DNA of 64,000 bases from Auricularia sp. M13 (lineage: Eukaryota > Basidiomycota > Agaricomycetes > Auriculariales > Auriculariaceae). The stretch spans positions 2,170,001 to 2,234,000 of the forward strand of contig CM073197.1 of assembly GCA_037042915.1 (NCBI GenBank), in the 5' to 3' direction. The position numbers and the translations under genes are program-made. The notes under the pieces were generated by a model. It had not been told where the DNA came from and ran no database searches. It saw only the letters and a program-made list of their open reading frames with translations. Shown here piece after piece: positions 47,016 to 58,392 of the stretch. Position 1 is the first letter of the stretch, and each line of letters starts with the position of its first letter.

Positions 47016-49472
47016 TCAGGTTGACGCAAGACACTTACTAGAAGGGAGACTGAGGTGCAGCCGCGATGGGGATCCGAGCGATGCGGACATGGGCTCTAAA
47101 GGCGGCGACGAGGATACTATCGGCAGGCCCGAATGGGAGTACCGCGGAGTACCCGGGCTCGTGGATCGCGAAGTAGGCGCACGTGGCGTAGTTGACCTCA
47201 TTCCCGATGAATCCGCGCGCGGGCGACTGCCACCCAGGCTCAGGCGCGAAGAATGGCCAGTTGACGGCCGCGGCGCGGCTACACCGCTCCAAGATTCTGG
47301 GCGCGGGGCGGCGATAGACAAGGTGGGAGATATGAAGGCTTGTCCTGGCGGCGAAGATGGTCGTGGGATAGCTTCGACGCTGGACTGGCGATGTAGATAT
47401 ACGCCGAGTTGCAGACCCTTCTTGCGCACCAGCTGCGCGTATACGTTGAAGAGACTGCCGCCGTACCATACAGTGTGCGAGAACACCTTCTGGTCGAGGT
47501 CTTTGACGTCCCAGAACTCGACGCTGAAACGGAAGGGAGGGAAAGGCGACCATCGCGATCGGCCTGTAGTATCTGCTGCCAGTGCAGCTGAAGGCGAGTG
47601 CCGACTACATTGCAGGCCGAAGAACTCGCGCGCGAAACCCGTGCGCACTTGCTTCGCCGACGCAAAGTGGCTAGCTTGTTCGCGCGAGGACGCGTCGTTG
47701 CCGGGAGGTGTACCGATGCGAAGCGAGCTGTCGCTTAGCACAGGATAGTACGCGGCGCGCTCTGCATTGCTGCGATGCTCCTGTCCGGCCTGCTGCGCGG
47801 CTATCTGTGCTGTCGTGAGGCAGAATCCTAGCTCGCGGTCTCGGGACGCCGATGAGGACGGCGACGCTGGTGGAGATGAGGAGGAAGAGAACGAGGGGCG
47901 TGACATGATCTGGGACCGTAGCAGAGATTGATTCCAATGCGCTGCGTGTATCACTTCAAGTGGCGTATAGGGCCTCTTCGTCGTGGGAGACACGTCGCGG
48001 GAGATCTTCACCAGGTCTTCGTGGTGCAGTGATTCGTAGTAGATACCAGTGCGGAAGAGTTCATCCCACTCATCTTCGTCATCCGCGACAACTCCGTGAC
48101 GCCGGCGTAACTCGACCACACGACAAGCAAAATCGTAGCGCTCAAGCTCGCCGGCGATGAAAAAATCGTCTGAAGATATCACGGCCCTAGCCCACCGAGC
48201 GCCAATGCCTCCACGAGCCCACACGAGCGGCGCAGTTGGAATCAGAGTCTGAGCAAGACTGCTGATCCCTTGCTCGGCGGCCTGCTCCTCTACCTGGAGA
48301 ATGTCCTGCCCCCAGCGCGAGAGAAAACAGACGCAGGCCTCGCCGACCTGCTCAGAGACGCGACCATAGTTGAACACCATGCCGCCGTCGTTATCGTCGA
48401 CGGTGCTACCAGTAGAGCCATAGGATGCCTCTGAATGCTCGCTGGCCTCGCGGCTGAGGCTGATCTCGCCCAGCTTCTTCGATATATCACCTTCGTCTTC
48501 ATCACTAGTACTGGTGGTAGTAGAAGCGGCTGAGGACACAGTTGCGTTAAGCTGGAACGATGAAGACGGCTTCTTGGCTACATGTTCTAGACCAGTCGCC
48601 GCTTCCTGCTCTCCGGGCGTAGGATCGCCGATACCAAAGCCGATGGCAAAGTTCAGGTACCGCAGCACCGTATACGGTCCCACAGAGCTAAGTATGAGGT
48701 CCAGCGCCTGAGCTGTTATGGTGGGGATGGAGAGATACGCCGAGGTTGCTAGGAGCGACAACAGGAAGCGCGGTGACGCGTTATGGTGGCCGGCGGGGGC
48801 TGCAGAGCGCGCGGCAGCAGGATTCGAGAACGCTGCAGTCAAGGGACGCGTTGGAGTAGGTATGAAGGCAGGGGACACGTGAAGTGGAGGACCGCCGCCA
48901 TACAAGCGCGCTATGCAGACCCTGGTCGACTGGTTTAGCTTGACTCAGCAGTTCATGGCACAACTTACTCGAAAGCTAAGCCTTTCGGTCAGAGAGCAAA
49001 GCGATTACAATATAGAAAGTGCGCACCGGCTCTGGTAATATTCGGGTCGTCGAATCGTATGCGAACGACATCCGGGGCGACAAACCGAGAATGACGCGGG
49101 GACTGCGACTCTAAGAATCCGCCGCTGAACAGAGAGCTGAAGTAGCCCTGGTTTCAAGGACTTAGTCGGGCGTAGCGCACGGTGAGCAAGAGCGTACAGC
49201 TTGGATAAGGACGACACGGTGGAGCTGGGTGGCCCGTGCGTGAGCACTCGTGCTGTGGCGGACGATACGTCACGCGCGCGCACCTGATATACAGCTTCCC
49301 AGGAGCCTTGCACGTGCAGCGAGACGTCGGCCGCGCTGCCAGTGAGGAATTGCGAGTACAAATGGGACTGTAGCACGCTCATGCCCTTCAGGGCCGGAAT
49401 GGTAAGAGACGAAGGGCAGTCACGGGAAGAACCCGAGCTCAGCACTGTCAAAAGCCTAAATCTCCAAGACAA
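47016..49472 (-). CDS. BTB/POZ-domain protein
   Basis: A protein-interaction adaptor, possibly for CUL3 ligases. The BTB fold is spread over the first three exons: SHLYSQFLTGSAADVSLHVQ, LHRVVLIQAGYFSSLFSGGF, VRIRFDDPNITRAAFELCLA, RLYGGGPPLHVSP, then FLLSLLATSAYLSIPTITAQ and YTVLRYLNFAIGFGIGD. A long exon follows with an acidic Ser-rich patch, ELERYDFACRVVELRRRHGV, DDEDEWDELFRTGIYYESLH and a second conserved block (FPPFRFSVEFWDVKDLDQK, TVWYGGSLFNVYAQLVRKKG, LQLGVYLHRQS). The C-terminus is Ser/Pro-rich. Related fungal proteins are annotated only as BTB/POZ proteins. The start could be 49,472 or the internal Met at 49,382 (MSVLQSHLYSQ). Confidence 0.85.
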
Positions 49473-49504
49473 ATACTAATTCTCATAAGCAGAGTACAAA
49501 AAGA

Positions 49505-50399
49505 CTACTTCAAAGCCTCCTCGCGCTCAAGTACTGTTTTATCCAGCTTGATGAGTATAGTTGTGCGCTGTGGGAATTCTGCTGTAGGGACAGCGTGCGC
49601 AGTTACACGAGCCGGCTATCGAACTCAATGAGCGCTCGTGCCAGGAGCGTGAGGACGTTACGCACAAAGCCCAGACCATCTAGGACAGCTTCTACCATGC
49701 CCGCCGTGATAGCAGAACAGCTAAGCTGGTTCATGTCGCGTGGTATGGAAATGTAACGTGTTATAGGCGGGTCATTGTCAATAATCATATCTGTTACAAC
49801 GGATGAGCGCTCGCTGGGTGTGGCATAGATGCACATACATTCGTCCTCGTTTTCTACACTCTTCTCTATCCCGTCTGCAGCCTTCCCGAAGACAGCGCGC
49901 CAAAATTGGGTGTGTATGGACATGAGCGCCGGTAAAAATCGTATTTCGCGTTTCGGCGCCTTCGTGCTGGATTCCGCGCGCCAGGCCATGAGCTCGTGGA
50001 CCCGAATGCCAATCCGATAGCCGAGTACATTGAGCCTAAGATGAAGGCAGGTCAGAAGAAATTGACACGCAGCACGCTGATACACGAAACGCGCCTTCGC
50101 TCAAGGTCAGCAATGCCGTTGACACGCTTGAGCGTGTATTGCACAATCTCCGAGAAGAGAAATGCGTATGCAGACAGAGACACTTCTGCAGTGCGCGTCT
50201 TGTTCAGATTGCGGTCATAAATATTGGGTCGCGTTAATGGCTTTGGAGACGGCGAGACGGACAGCGGCACGGGTTGCCCTGCGGGCAGCGAATAGCGTGC
50301 AGAAACGTTGGATATCGACGGCATATGGTCGCTGGAAGCGCTCAACGAAGACGTAGAGAGCACTGATAATCTAGGGTGTGATGCTGAGTGTACCGACAT
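49505..50399 (-). CDS. TRS31: TRAPP complex subunit TRS31 (TRAPPC5)
   Basis: A core subunit of the TRAPP tethering complexes that activate the Rab GTPase Ypt1 in ER-Golgi and autophagy traffic. Start MSVHSASHPRLSVLSTSSLS gives a Ser-rich leader; the conserved part begins NIYDRNLNKTRTAEVSLSAY, then FLFSEIVQYTLKRVNGIADL, LNVLGYRIGIRVHELMAWRA, KAPKREIRFLPALMSIHTQF, WRAVFGKAADGIEKSVENED, DPPITRYISIPRDMNQLSCS and AITAGMVEAVLDGLGF. The last exon reads AEFPQRTTILIKLDKTVLER and ends EEALK at 49,505. Three introns are needed. It lies 32 bases from the BTB gene start on the same strand, an unusually tight spacing. Confidence 0.93.
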
Positions 50400-51838
50400 G
50401 GTGGTGTAGGTCGACGATGGCCGTTGGCGGAAACAGCCGTCCTGCCCTTGCCTTCCTCACATCTGAATCATGCATCATGCGCCAGCCGTCCCAAGTTCTT
50501 TCAAAGTGATCCAGGACGTCTATAGATGGTAGCCGACATGGGACTGGACTGTGATGGGCTATAGGCGTTCAGATCGTGGAGCAGCATTTTCCGCAGCTAG
50601 GGCCTTTATCCAACCTCAACCTCGACTCTCGACTGCGCACAAGATGCATACGCCGATTGAGGGCCTGTAATTTTTGGACTCCAAGGGACCGGGCGCATTG
50701 ATCCTCAGGCAAGGTACATTGCGCCCAATCGCATCTCAGGCAACCAGGAACGCAGGAAATTTGTTGCAGCATGGGTTATGCTACCTCGGTTGTGCCCCCG
50801 ACTATTGGCAGAGCTATATCAAGGACTCAGAAACGGTTCCACTGAGACTGTTGACACTCACTTCACAGTCTACTATCCATCCACCGCGCCCTCACAGTGA
50901 GCCAGCTCCATCTTCACCTATCGCATTTGTGTTCATGGTTACGATGTCATTATAGATCTCATACTTGGAATGAAGTCAATCAGTCCTGGTCGAGATATCA
51001 TATTCCCTCATATTTAGCTATTCCGAATGGATGTTCAGCTACGAGCCAGCTTTCAAGGACACACTGGGTCCTCCCCACCGCTCAACAAAGCACTGGAGGG
51101 CTTGTATGGCGTCCCGTCACGATTCTCAGTCCTATCCTCTGGCGAACGCGCTGTCAACACAACAACCGCTACTGTGTCCACCTTTTCTGGTGCCATCTCA
51201 AGCTCCCGTATCACCGCCTCCAACGTCAACACGTCCCTCCCTATCGGCCACAGATTGACACGAAGAGATTTAGCGATGTATGTGTGAAGTTGGTTGGCAT
51301 CTGAGTTCGCTCATGTATTTGCCGTTGCAGCTTTGGACTGCCAAGCTACTCGAGCATAGTCCCCCCTGGATTATTCTGCATACTGTACATTATGTTGTGA
51401 TTTGGCAACCTGTCACTGCTAGTGCGATAGTTCTCTGTAGTTATTAAGTGCCTCTCGGAGTGAGTGGTGACCTGGTGCGAGAGAGTTTATTATTAGGCGT
51501 CTTGTTTCAGCGTTTATTCCTACCCTCTCTAGGTACCTACACCGTATTGGGCATTCCGTAAGTGCATGCGCGGATCTTTGGATGGTGATCATGACTGTCT
51601 CCTTCTGGCAGATTGGACACGGCAGCGACAGGCAATCCCTGTGAGCACACAGGCTTTCAATCGACACCGGTGATCCCGACACGCACTCTAATCGCTGACG
51701 ACAGCTGACCGCTGACCATCCAGCGTGATTGCGCCCAGACAGTTGCGGGCGACCGGTTAATGCAGGCCCGTCGTCTGGCCGGCGTCACGCCATGCGGTTG
51801 TCGGTGTCTTTACTTCTAAATCTTCTTCATAACCTACG
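50400..51838. other. Unexplained 1.4-kb interval with broken coding-like stretches
   Basis: The right part (51,300-51,838) is the presumed promoter of the FAD enzyme gene. In 50,590-51,290 several plus-strand frames read like protein over 60-90 residues without joining: DSKGPGALILRQGTLRPIAS..., HGYDVIIDLILGMKSISPG, and LEGLYGVPSRFSVLSSGERA... ending RRDLAMYV. None matches a family I can name. It may be a decayed gene or a chance GC-rich frame. Confidence 0.35.
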
Positions 51839-53619
51839 ATGTCCCGCCCTCGCGTCAAGGTCGCAGTGGTGGGGTCTGGCCTGGCCGGGCTGACTGCCGC
51901 CTATCGACTATGCACTGTGCCAGCATCCGAAGGCGTGGACTTCGAGGTGCATCTCTTTGAGAAGGCGCGTCACCGTTACCGATCCATATTTTCGCGTGCC
52001 GCGCGTCTTACAATCGTCTGCAGTCCGCCCAAGTTGGCATGGACTCGAGCTCCGTAACGCTGGAGTGCGGCACGAAGCGCCGCGTGGATGTCCCCATGCG
52101 CTCCTTCCAGGGCGGTGAGCATGTTGCATCCGCAGCCTCCCTGACGTCCCCAAGCTCAGATTTTCTCCTTCTGCAGGATACTATCCCAATCTCATCGCGC
52201 TTTATAAGGAGCTTGGCGTGGCATTCCGACCGTCTAACTTCACATACTCCTTCTTGGAGCTTGGGCCGAACGGCTCGTTCGTAACACGACTGTTGTACAA
52301 TGGCTCATCTGGTCTCGGTGGTGTCAGCATGCCGCATCGACATTCCTCACGAAAGGCTCACAGTGTGGAGGACCGTGCTAGGGAGGCCCTCTTGACGTGT
52401 ATTGCCTGGGGCTTATTCGTGGTCTCGTCGCTAACGTTGCTGCTGCATCAACTGAGACTCTGTGTGCTCTCTGCTCCCTGGTTTCGGCCGCATCCCCAGA
52501 GCACGCAGACATTCGCAGATTGGGCTTCTCGCTCTACTCCCACCGGCTACTTGAGCCGTACATTGGGATTGGATCGCTCGTGGATTTTGTTTGTCGCAAC
52601 GATACTCGTACCGCTATTTTCTGCTGTATGCACTGCGGGCGCCGAGGATGTTCTCAACCACCCCGCAGCCGAGTTCCTTGGTGCGTTCTGTGCTTATTTC
52701 TTGATAATCAGCTGGCCTAAATTTCTGGAAAGAGTATATTTGGCTCACGCTCTTCACCAACCACTACGTCGCAACGCTTGGCGTACAAGATGTGGTCGCA
52801 CGGCTCTCACGACCCATCCGCCACATCCATCTCTCGACTGATATAGTATCCATCGACCGTACGGAGGAGGGAACGGTTACGATCTGCGCTACGACGGCGA
52901 CAACGTCCTCTAAGGAGTGCTTTGGACCATTCTCCCACATCATCCTTTGCACTCAGGCAAACCAAGCCATACCTCTTCTAGAATCATACCAATCTTCTCT
53001 TCCTGCTGAGGACCCCCAGCGCCCCGCTATCGCCGCGTTGGTGCAGCCGCTCACGCAGTTTCACTATGCACGGACCATCGTCATCAACCACACCGACACC
53101 TCCCTTCTGCCGCCGCACGCAGAGGATCGCCGGGACCTAAACCTTGCTTACAGTGTGCACCGCTGTTCTTCAAAAGAGCAGGCACCAAAGTCAGACTTCT
53201 GCGTCCCTAAATCCTACACGATGGCGACACACGTAGTGCGACCGCCTGAAGCGTTTGCTGGAGGCATGACGCCGTTCCTCCTCCAGACAACGAATCCCGT
53301 CATTGCTCCACATCCGGACACCATTCTATCCGTCTCCAGGCTGCAGCGCGCAGTGGTCACGCCCGCATCGAAAGCAGCATTGCCCTCTCTCGCAACTGCC
53401 CGACATTCGCCGAGGTCATGGCGAACCCTATGGACCAGTAATGAAACGTGGTCGCTCGGCCCTGCTCAGGGCGCTGCTTATTCAAGGGGGAAATCACCGG
53501 GACTATGGGTTTGCGGCAGCTATGCGCATGGCGGTATCCCTTTACTCGAGGGCTGCGTCGTTAGCGCGACCAACGTCGTCCGCGAAATCCTGCGATTAGA
53601 ACAAGCAGCCCTTTCTTAG
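51839..53619 (+). CDS. FAD-dependent amine oxidase-like flavoprotein
   Basis: A flavin enzyme of the NAD(P)-binding Rossmann, amine-oxidase-like superfamily; the substrate is unknown. Start MSRPRVKVAVVGSGLAGLTA carries the GxGxxG dinucleotide motif, with the ribose-binding acid in FEVHLFEKA. Exon joins restore EKALGMDSSSVTLE and SFQGGYYPNLIALYKELGVA. Two or three hydrophobic segments lie in the middle (LLTCIAWGLFVVSSLTLLLH, SWILFVATILVPLFSAVC), then DYIWLTLFTNHY-like sequence, VARLSRPIRHIHLS and IILCTQANQAIPLLE. The C-terminal FAD-contact block is GLWVCGSYAHGGIPLLEGCV. It ends LRLEQAALS. The internal membrane segments suggest a membrane-bound form. Confidence 0.85.
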
Positions 53620-53660
53620 GCAGGCATTGCAGTCAACATCAAGTTGATTGCAATAAAGGG

Positions 53661-55300
53661 CTAAAGGTGCTGCTGGACGCGCTTCGACACTATCCTGTAG
53701 ACGTCTGTCCCCAACTCCGAATATTGACCTTCGGCGTCTTGGCAATGGCCCTGCAGTTTATATGATAGACTGTCTCCAGACTGCGGCCGAGAGCGTGGCT
53801 TGTGTGCAATCCTCGGTGGTTCGGTCAGTCGACCACTCAGGGCGGGTGATGTTGGCGGCGAGCCTTGAATGTAGGAGTCAACGATATCGCCGGTCACGTC
53901 GTCCTCCGCCTGATCCCGTCGGCCATCATCTGAATGAGGAGCGTATAACCGCCTATGCACGAATGGTGTCTGGTCGTTGCCATTGCTGCGAGCTCTACGC
54001 GTGGTGGGCTGCGGGGCCGATGCAATGGGCTGCGAGTAGTCGGCGTAGTCCACTGGGAACGACTCGACAGATGGCATGCTAAGCGAACGGTGGGCGAAAA
54101 GGTGCGACGGGTACGGCGTCGCCGCGCCGAGGGAGTTGTTGTCTCGCATGCGGGACGTTCTATGCGAGCGATCCGGCCGCACCGTGTACTTGTCCGACGA
54201 GGATTCGCTGCCAGCGCGACTGCCCAGCATTGAGAGTTGCGGGTGGACAAAAGAAGACGACATTCTTGACGTCCGCATCTGAGCTACTGCGGACAACCTA
54301 TCGACCGCTTTCTCGAGGTCCTGCGACCGGCCCAACGAGGGCTGCGCGCCGTACCCAGCGAACGGATACGCCGCCGCATCGCGCGTATAGCCTTCCGGCG
54401 ACCTTGCTCTCTTCCTGGCCGTCCGACGCCATTTCGCGCAGCACAGGAGAAGGGCGGCGAATATGACCACTCCGACGAATGACAGAGGTATAGCGAGTGC
54501 GAGCGGCGACAGCGGTGGGTGCGCTCTGAGATTGACAGCCGTTGGCAGAATCGTTGGTGCTGTGAAGGCAGGGCTGCTACTAAGGATAGCAGCAGCGACC
54601 GAGCTCGAGGTTGCCGACGAGGAACTTGCAATGGCCTGACTGTGCAGGACGGTCGAGAGCGGGGTACCTTCAGTTGCAGGCAACATGAGGGAAGCCGTGG
54701 GCACGGTTTCCTCTAAGTCGGATGCTATCGCAGGGTCAGTGCCATGCATATCTGGAGTTGACCACTCACTCGTTAAAACGAACGCAGGCGAATCGAACTC
54801 GTTTCCGTCACTGTCCGACATTCTGAGCAAATAACTACCGGTTGAGGATACATTCGGCACTGTCCTGCGTACCGTGGATCAGCCATACAAGAGGTCCTGC
54901 TGGCTAAACAACGCACAATGTCATGGTGCTAAAGCCAGAATCCATTTGGGTAACCTCCGGGTCAATGTTCTCTCCACAGCTATCGTCCTCGTCACCTCCA
55001 TCGCTCTGGCCACTCGAATCGCTAATGAGGCATAGACTGAACACAGGCGACTGCACAGCGTTTGTGGAGGACCTGGTCGATTGATATCAGTCATACGCTG
55101 CTACACGGTGGGAAGCCCTACCATGCGCCGACCAGAGTCTCTCCGCCAGCCAGGACCTGCCCGTTAGTCGGACTCGACCATGTCACTGAAGGAATGTCGG
55201 AGTCGTCTTGCTCGCTCTGGTTGTTCCGCGTCACTCTGCTTGCCAGCGCAGGCAACGCGTGCATGAAGAGAATGGCTGAGAAAGTCAAGCGTCGACCCAT
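53661..55300 (-). CDS. Single-pass membrane protein with Ser/Thr-rich ectodomain
   Basis: No named family beyond a layout common in basidiomycete cell-surface proteins. The Met at 55,300 gives a signal peptide (MGRRLTFSAILFMHALPALA). The ectodomain opens DIPSVTWSSPTNGQVLAGGE, a fold-start resembling KRE9/GPI-anchored Ser-Thr proteins, and continues through small exons (NAVQSPVFSLCLISDSSG, SSTGSYLLRMSDSDGNEFDS). A Ser/Ala/Thr stalk leads to one membrane helix (LALAIPLSFVGVVIFAALLL) with a basic stop-transfer CCAKWRRTARKRAR. The cytosolic part is Ser/Arg-rich and disordered, ending YRIVSKRVQQHL. It stands only 41 bases from the convergent FAD-enzyme stop. A sensor or wall protein is possible. 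Confidence 0.72.
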
Positions 55301-55810
55301 GCCTGCAAGGGCGTCGTAGTAAACCTGCTCGCGGAGCGGGTGAAAGAGCAATGGAGCAAGAAGCACGGACAGGGGACTCATTCCGGCGCGGACATAGGAG
55401 CGAGGTTTGCCGACTTGTTATGGCGGACGCTTACCTTGAAAAGCGGCCTAAGATTTAACGTCGCATATGCCCTGTCAGGCGAAGGTAAGAGGGACTCGGA
55501 ACGTGCACGTCGCTGGTTTGCCGCTGGCGAGAGTTGCGGCTCCTGAGTGAACGGGTCACCAGTTCAGATTGATGGTCGAAACTTGAAGCTGAGTCGGCGT
55601 GGAGGGCTTGACGCTTCCTGCAGGAGCGAATGACTGCATCGCTAGCGGCGGAATATCATCATGAACCAGAGAAGACGCGTCGCGCCGCGGAGTTGCGCGA
55701 CTCGAACTCCGATCCGTAGCCCGTCCCAAGGCTATTAGGAAGCCGCCACGCTCATGGCGCACTGAAGCAGACGCCCAGCAAACATCGCGAAATCCAAGGG
55801 CGTGCAGCAC
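55301..55810. other. Divergent promoter, membrane protein / oxygenase copy C
   Basis: About 510 bases between the two starts. No extra gene or repeat recognised. Confidence 0.4.
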
Positions 55811-57830
55811 ATGACCGGATCCAGCGCGGTTTCGCTCCCAATGTCGGCGTCAGGCTCTGTCACTTCGCCATCCCATCCCAGCTTGGGCGGGAAAACGGTG
55901 GACTATACTTCGTATACCCCCGCCGAAGAAGCTAGGCCTGGCATCGACGAAGAACTCAGCGCAATGCCACCCGAGCAAGCAAAGGCGGGATCTGAGACAC
56001 CAGGGACCCATCCGAGCGTTGGCGGCAAAACTGTGGACTTGACATACTATTCAGTGCCTGAGGATATCAAGGACGACGCTGATGGGGACAAGCCTGAGCC
56101 AGTAGAAGCGGGAATCGAAATAGCGCAAACACGCTCAAGCGTCGGTGGCAAGACTGTGGACTTCGCGTCCTATCGTATGCCCGCAGTCGGCGACGACAAG
56201 GACGACGACGACGAGGACGACGAAGAGAATAAGGACAAGGAAGAAGACGACAAGGACGACGAGGAAGACGACGAGGACGAAGACGAGGACGACGAAGACG
56301 GGGAGGACGACGAAGACGGGGAGGACGACGAAGACGGGGACGATATTCGGGTGAGGTTTTCTCGTAACAACTAGAATGATGAAGGTAAGCTGACTATGGA
56401 ACAGGGCGACCTTGAAGAGGCTCTACGTAGCGTCGACTTCCAAGGCTCGTTTTATTTCGCGCGGACTTACGACGACGCACCGAACCCTGTGCTACGACTC
56501 GCAGATCTGGGCACAATCGGGCTTCCATTAGGCGTTCGTGATGCAGCGGCCATTATTGAGAAGAGCGAACAGGCTCCATTCGGAAAAGGCGAGCGCACCG
56601 TGGTAGACAAGGAGGTCCGTGATACCTGGCAAATGGACGCCAGCAAGGTCAGCTTCGACAACCCTACCTGGGCGGGCTTCCTGGACCGTCTTGTCCAAGA
56701 CGTCTGTCAAGGACTCGGAGTGAATCGCGAAGCGAGTCAGCCACGCTGCGACTTGCATAAGCTTTTGCTGTATGAAGCGGGCTCGCAGTGAGTCTGCTCA
56801 ATAGACCCGCAGGCATCGCGCTCAATAATTTTTGTAGCTTTCTTGCTCATGTTGAGTGCGTTCATATTCGAAGCATGACGGAATACTCACCTACACATTC
56901 ATAGCACCGAAAAAGCAGATAATATGTTCGCCACTATCGTTGTCGTGTTGCCGACTTTGTTCACTGGCGGAGATGCACACCTGACGCATGGCGGGCTTTC
57001 AGTCGCTCTGAACAGTAGTGCATTTAGTCTTTCGAAGACAACCGTTCTTGCCTGGTACACGGACGTTAAGCACGAAATCAAGCAGATTACCAGTGGATAT
57101 CGGCTTGCCCTCTCATTCAACCTCGTCCACACCACAACCGCTCTTCGTCCGTCGATAGCGGATGACGCGGTTCCTCTATTACGCCTGCGATATGTCCTGC
57201 GGACGTGGAGAGACGAACAAGGTGGTCTCGATAGGATCGTCTACAAGCTCGACCACACGTATTCGCACGCCAACCTATCTGCTAGCGCTCTTAAAGGACC
57301 GGATGCGCACATACTGGCTATCATAGATGAAGCTGCGAAAGAGTTAGGCTTTTGCCTTGGTCTTGGTACCCTTCAGCACACGATCCGAGGGTATGCTGAG
57401 GACGACTTCGGTAGTTACTACAGTCGCCACAACGTGCATATGGGCGAGGTCTGCAGCCAATCGACCTCTGTAGACACCTTGTTCGACCTTGACGGCGGTG
57501 TCATCGCAAAGAATGTCCGACTCCAGGAGGATACGGCTACCATACCACACGACTTCCTGAAGGCATTAGAGCGCCAACATTGGGATAAGGAGGACTACGA
57601 GGTATGCATCGACTTTCCGGCATTTACTTTCTAACACACTGGGATGTAGGGATATCAAGGCAACGTGAGAAAGGGTCAGCTCTTATAACTAGCATACTGA
57701 TATATCGCAGGAACCAAGACTCTCAGTCAGGCAGGATTTATCCTTTGTGGTCATTAGACCACACGGGATATATCTTTTGTGGTATAGCACCACTGGGTGC
57801 CCAAAAACACTAGTATTGATACATTTGTAA
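55811..57830 (+). CDS. Truncated 2OG-Fe(II) oxygenase-like protein, copy C, with repeat-bearing acidic leader
   Basis: The catalytic part matches copies A and B: NPVLRLADLGTIGLPLG, PFGKGERTVVDKEVRDTWQM, YEAGSHFLAHVDTEKA (HxD = HVD, restored across two introns), TVLAWYTDVKHEIKQITSGY with distal His and Arg, ANLSASALKGPDAH. The leader from ATG 55,811 is unique: three copies of S-[LV]-GGKTVD, each followed by a Tyr-containing stretch, then about 55 almost purely Asp/Glu residues. An intron (about 56,351-56,404) joins leader to domain. After DYE and GYQGN the frame runs into AT-rich DNA and stops at 57,828-57,830, so the whole C-terminal half of A/B is absent. This is a truncated paralogue, perhaps still expressed. 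Confidence 0.75.
56190..56345 (+). repeat. Asp/Glu-coding simple repeat in oxygenase copy C
   Basis: A purine-rich GAC/GAN tract. Near its end an 18-base unit (GACGACGAAGACGGGGAG) is repeated about three times (about 56,286-56,342). It encodes the acidic run before the catalytic domain. Confidence 0.8.
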
Positions 57831-58392
57831 ATATCTTGGGATAAATCACGATAAAACGGGATATATTACCACGCGGATGCGTGTGCTCAGCTCAGTCAAC
57901 GCCGGGGCTTACTTAATGTGCGCGGAGGGAGCCTTCATCGCCAGCTTGTCAGGCTGAGATGCGCGCCGGAACGCAAGTCGGGGATGGGAGAGCGCGAACA
58001 AGCGGTCAGGGCGACTCGTCGTCGCCGCGGACAGCAGTCCGTGAATTCGGACCGAGCGGGCTGGCGACATCGTCGTCGTCGCCGTGGACAGCAGCGGTCC
58101 GTGGTGGTCAAGGCTTGCCGTCGGCGCCAGTGAAGTGAAGGAAAGACGAGAGAGGTCTGGCCGGCTGCGTGGCGCGCGCCGGCCAAGTGCAAGAAGCTGC
58201 ACCGTGATCTCGGCGCGATCGCCACTGATCGCACCGATTCCTGTATATCTTATGTCGCTATTGTGCACCTGCTGGCTCAGAAGTTGAAAAAACAAGCATG
58301 TAAAGGGAATGAATGGAATGGAAATGCCTCAAAAAGCTGGGAGCTGAGTTGAAAGCTTGACAACTCTCTCTTTTCTCCTCCCAATTCCCGTC
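57831..58392. other. Intergenic with AT-rich left part
   Basis: The left 60 bases continue an AT-rich patch that starts inside the end of copy C, including a second copy of ACGGGATATAT. The rest is GC-rich with a partial direct repeat around GGACAGCAG...TCCGTG (near 58,030 and 58,088). No gene recognised. Confidence 0.4.
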
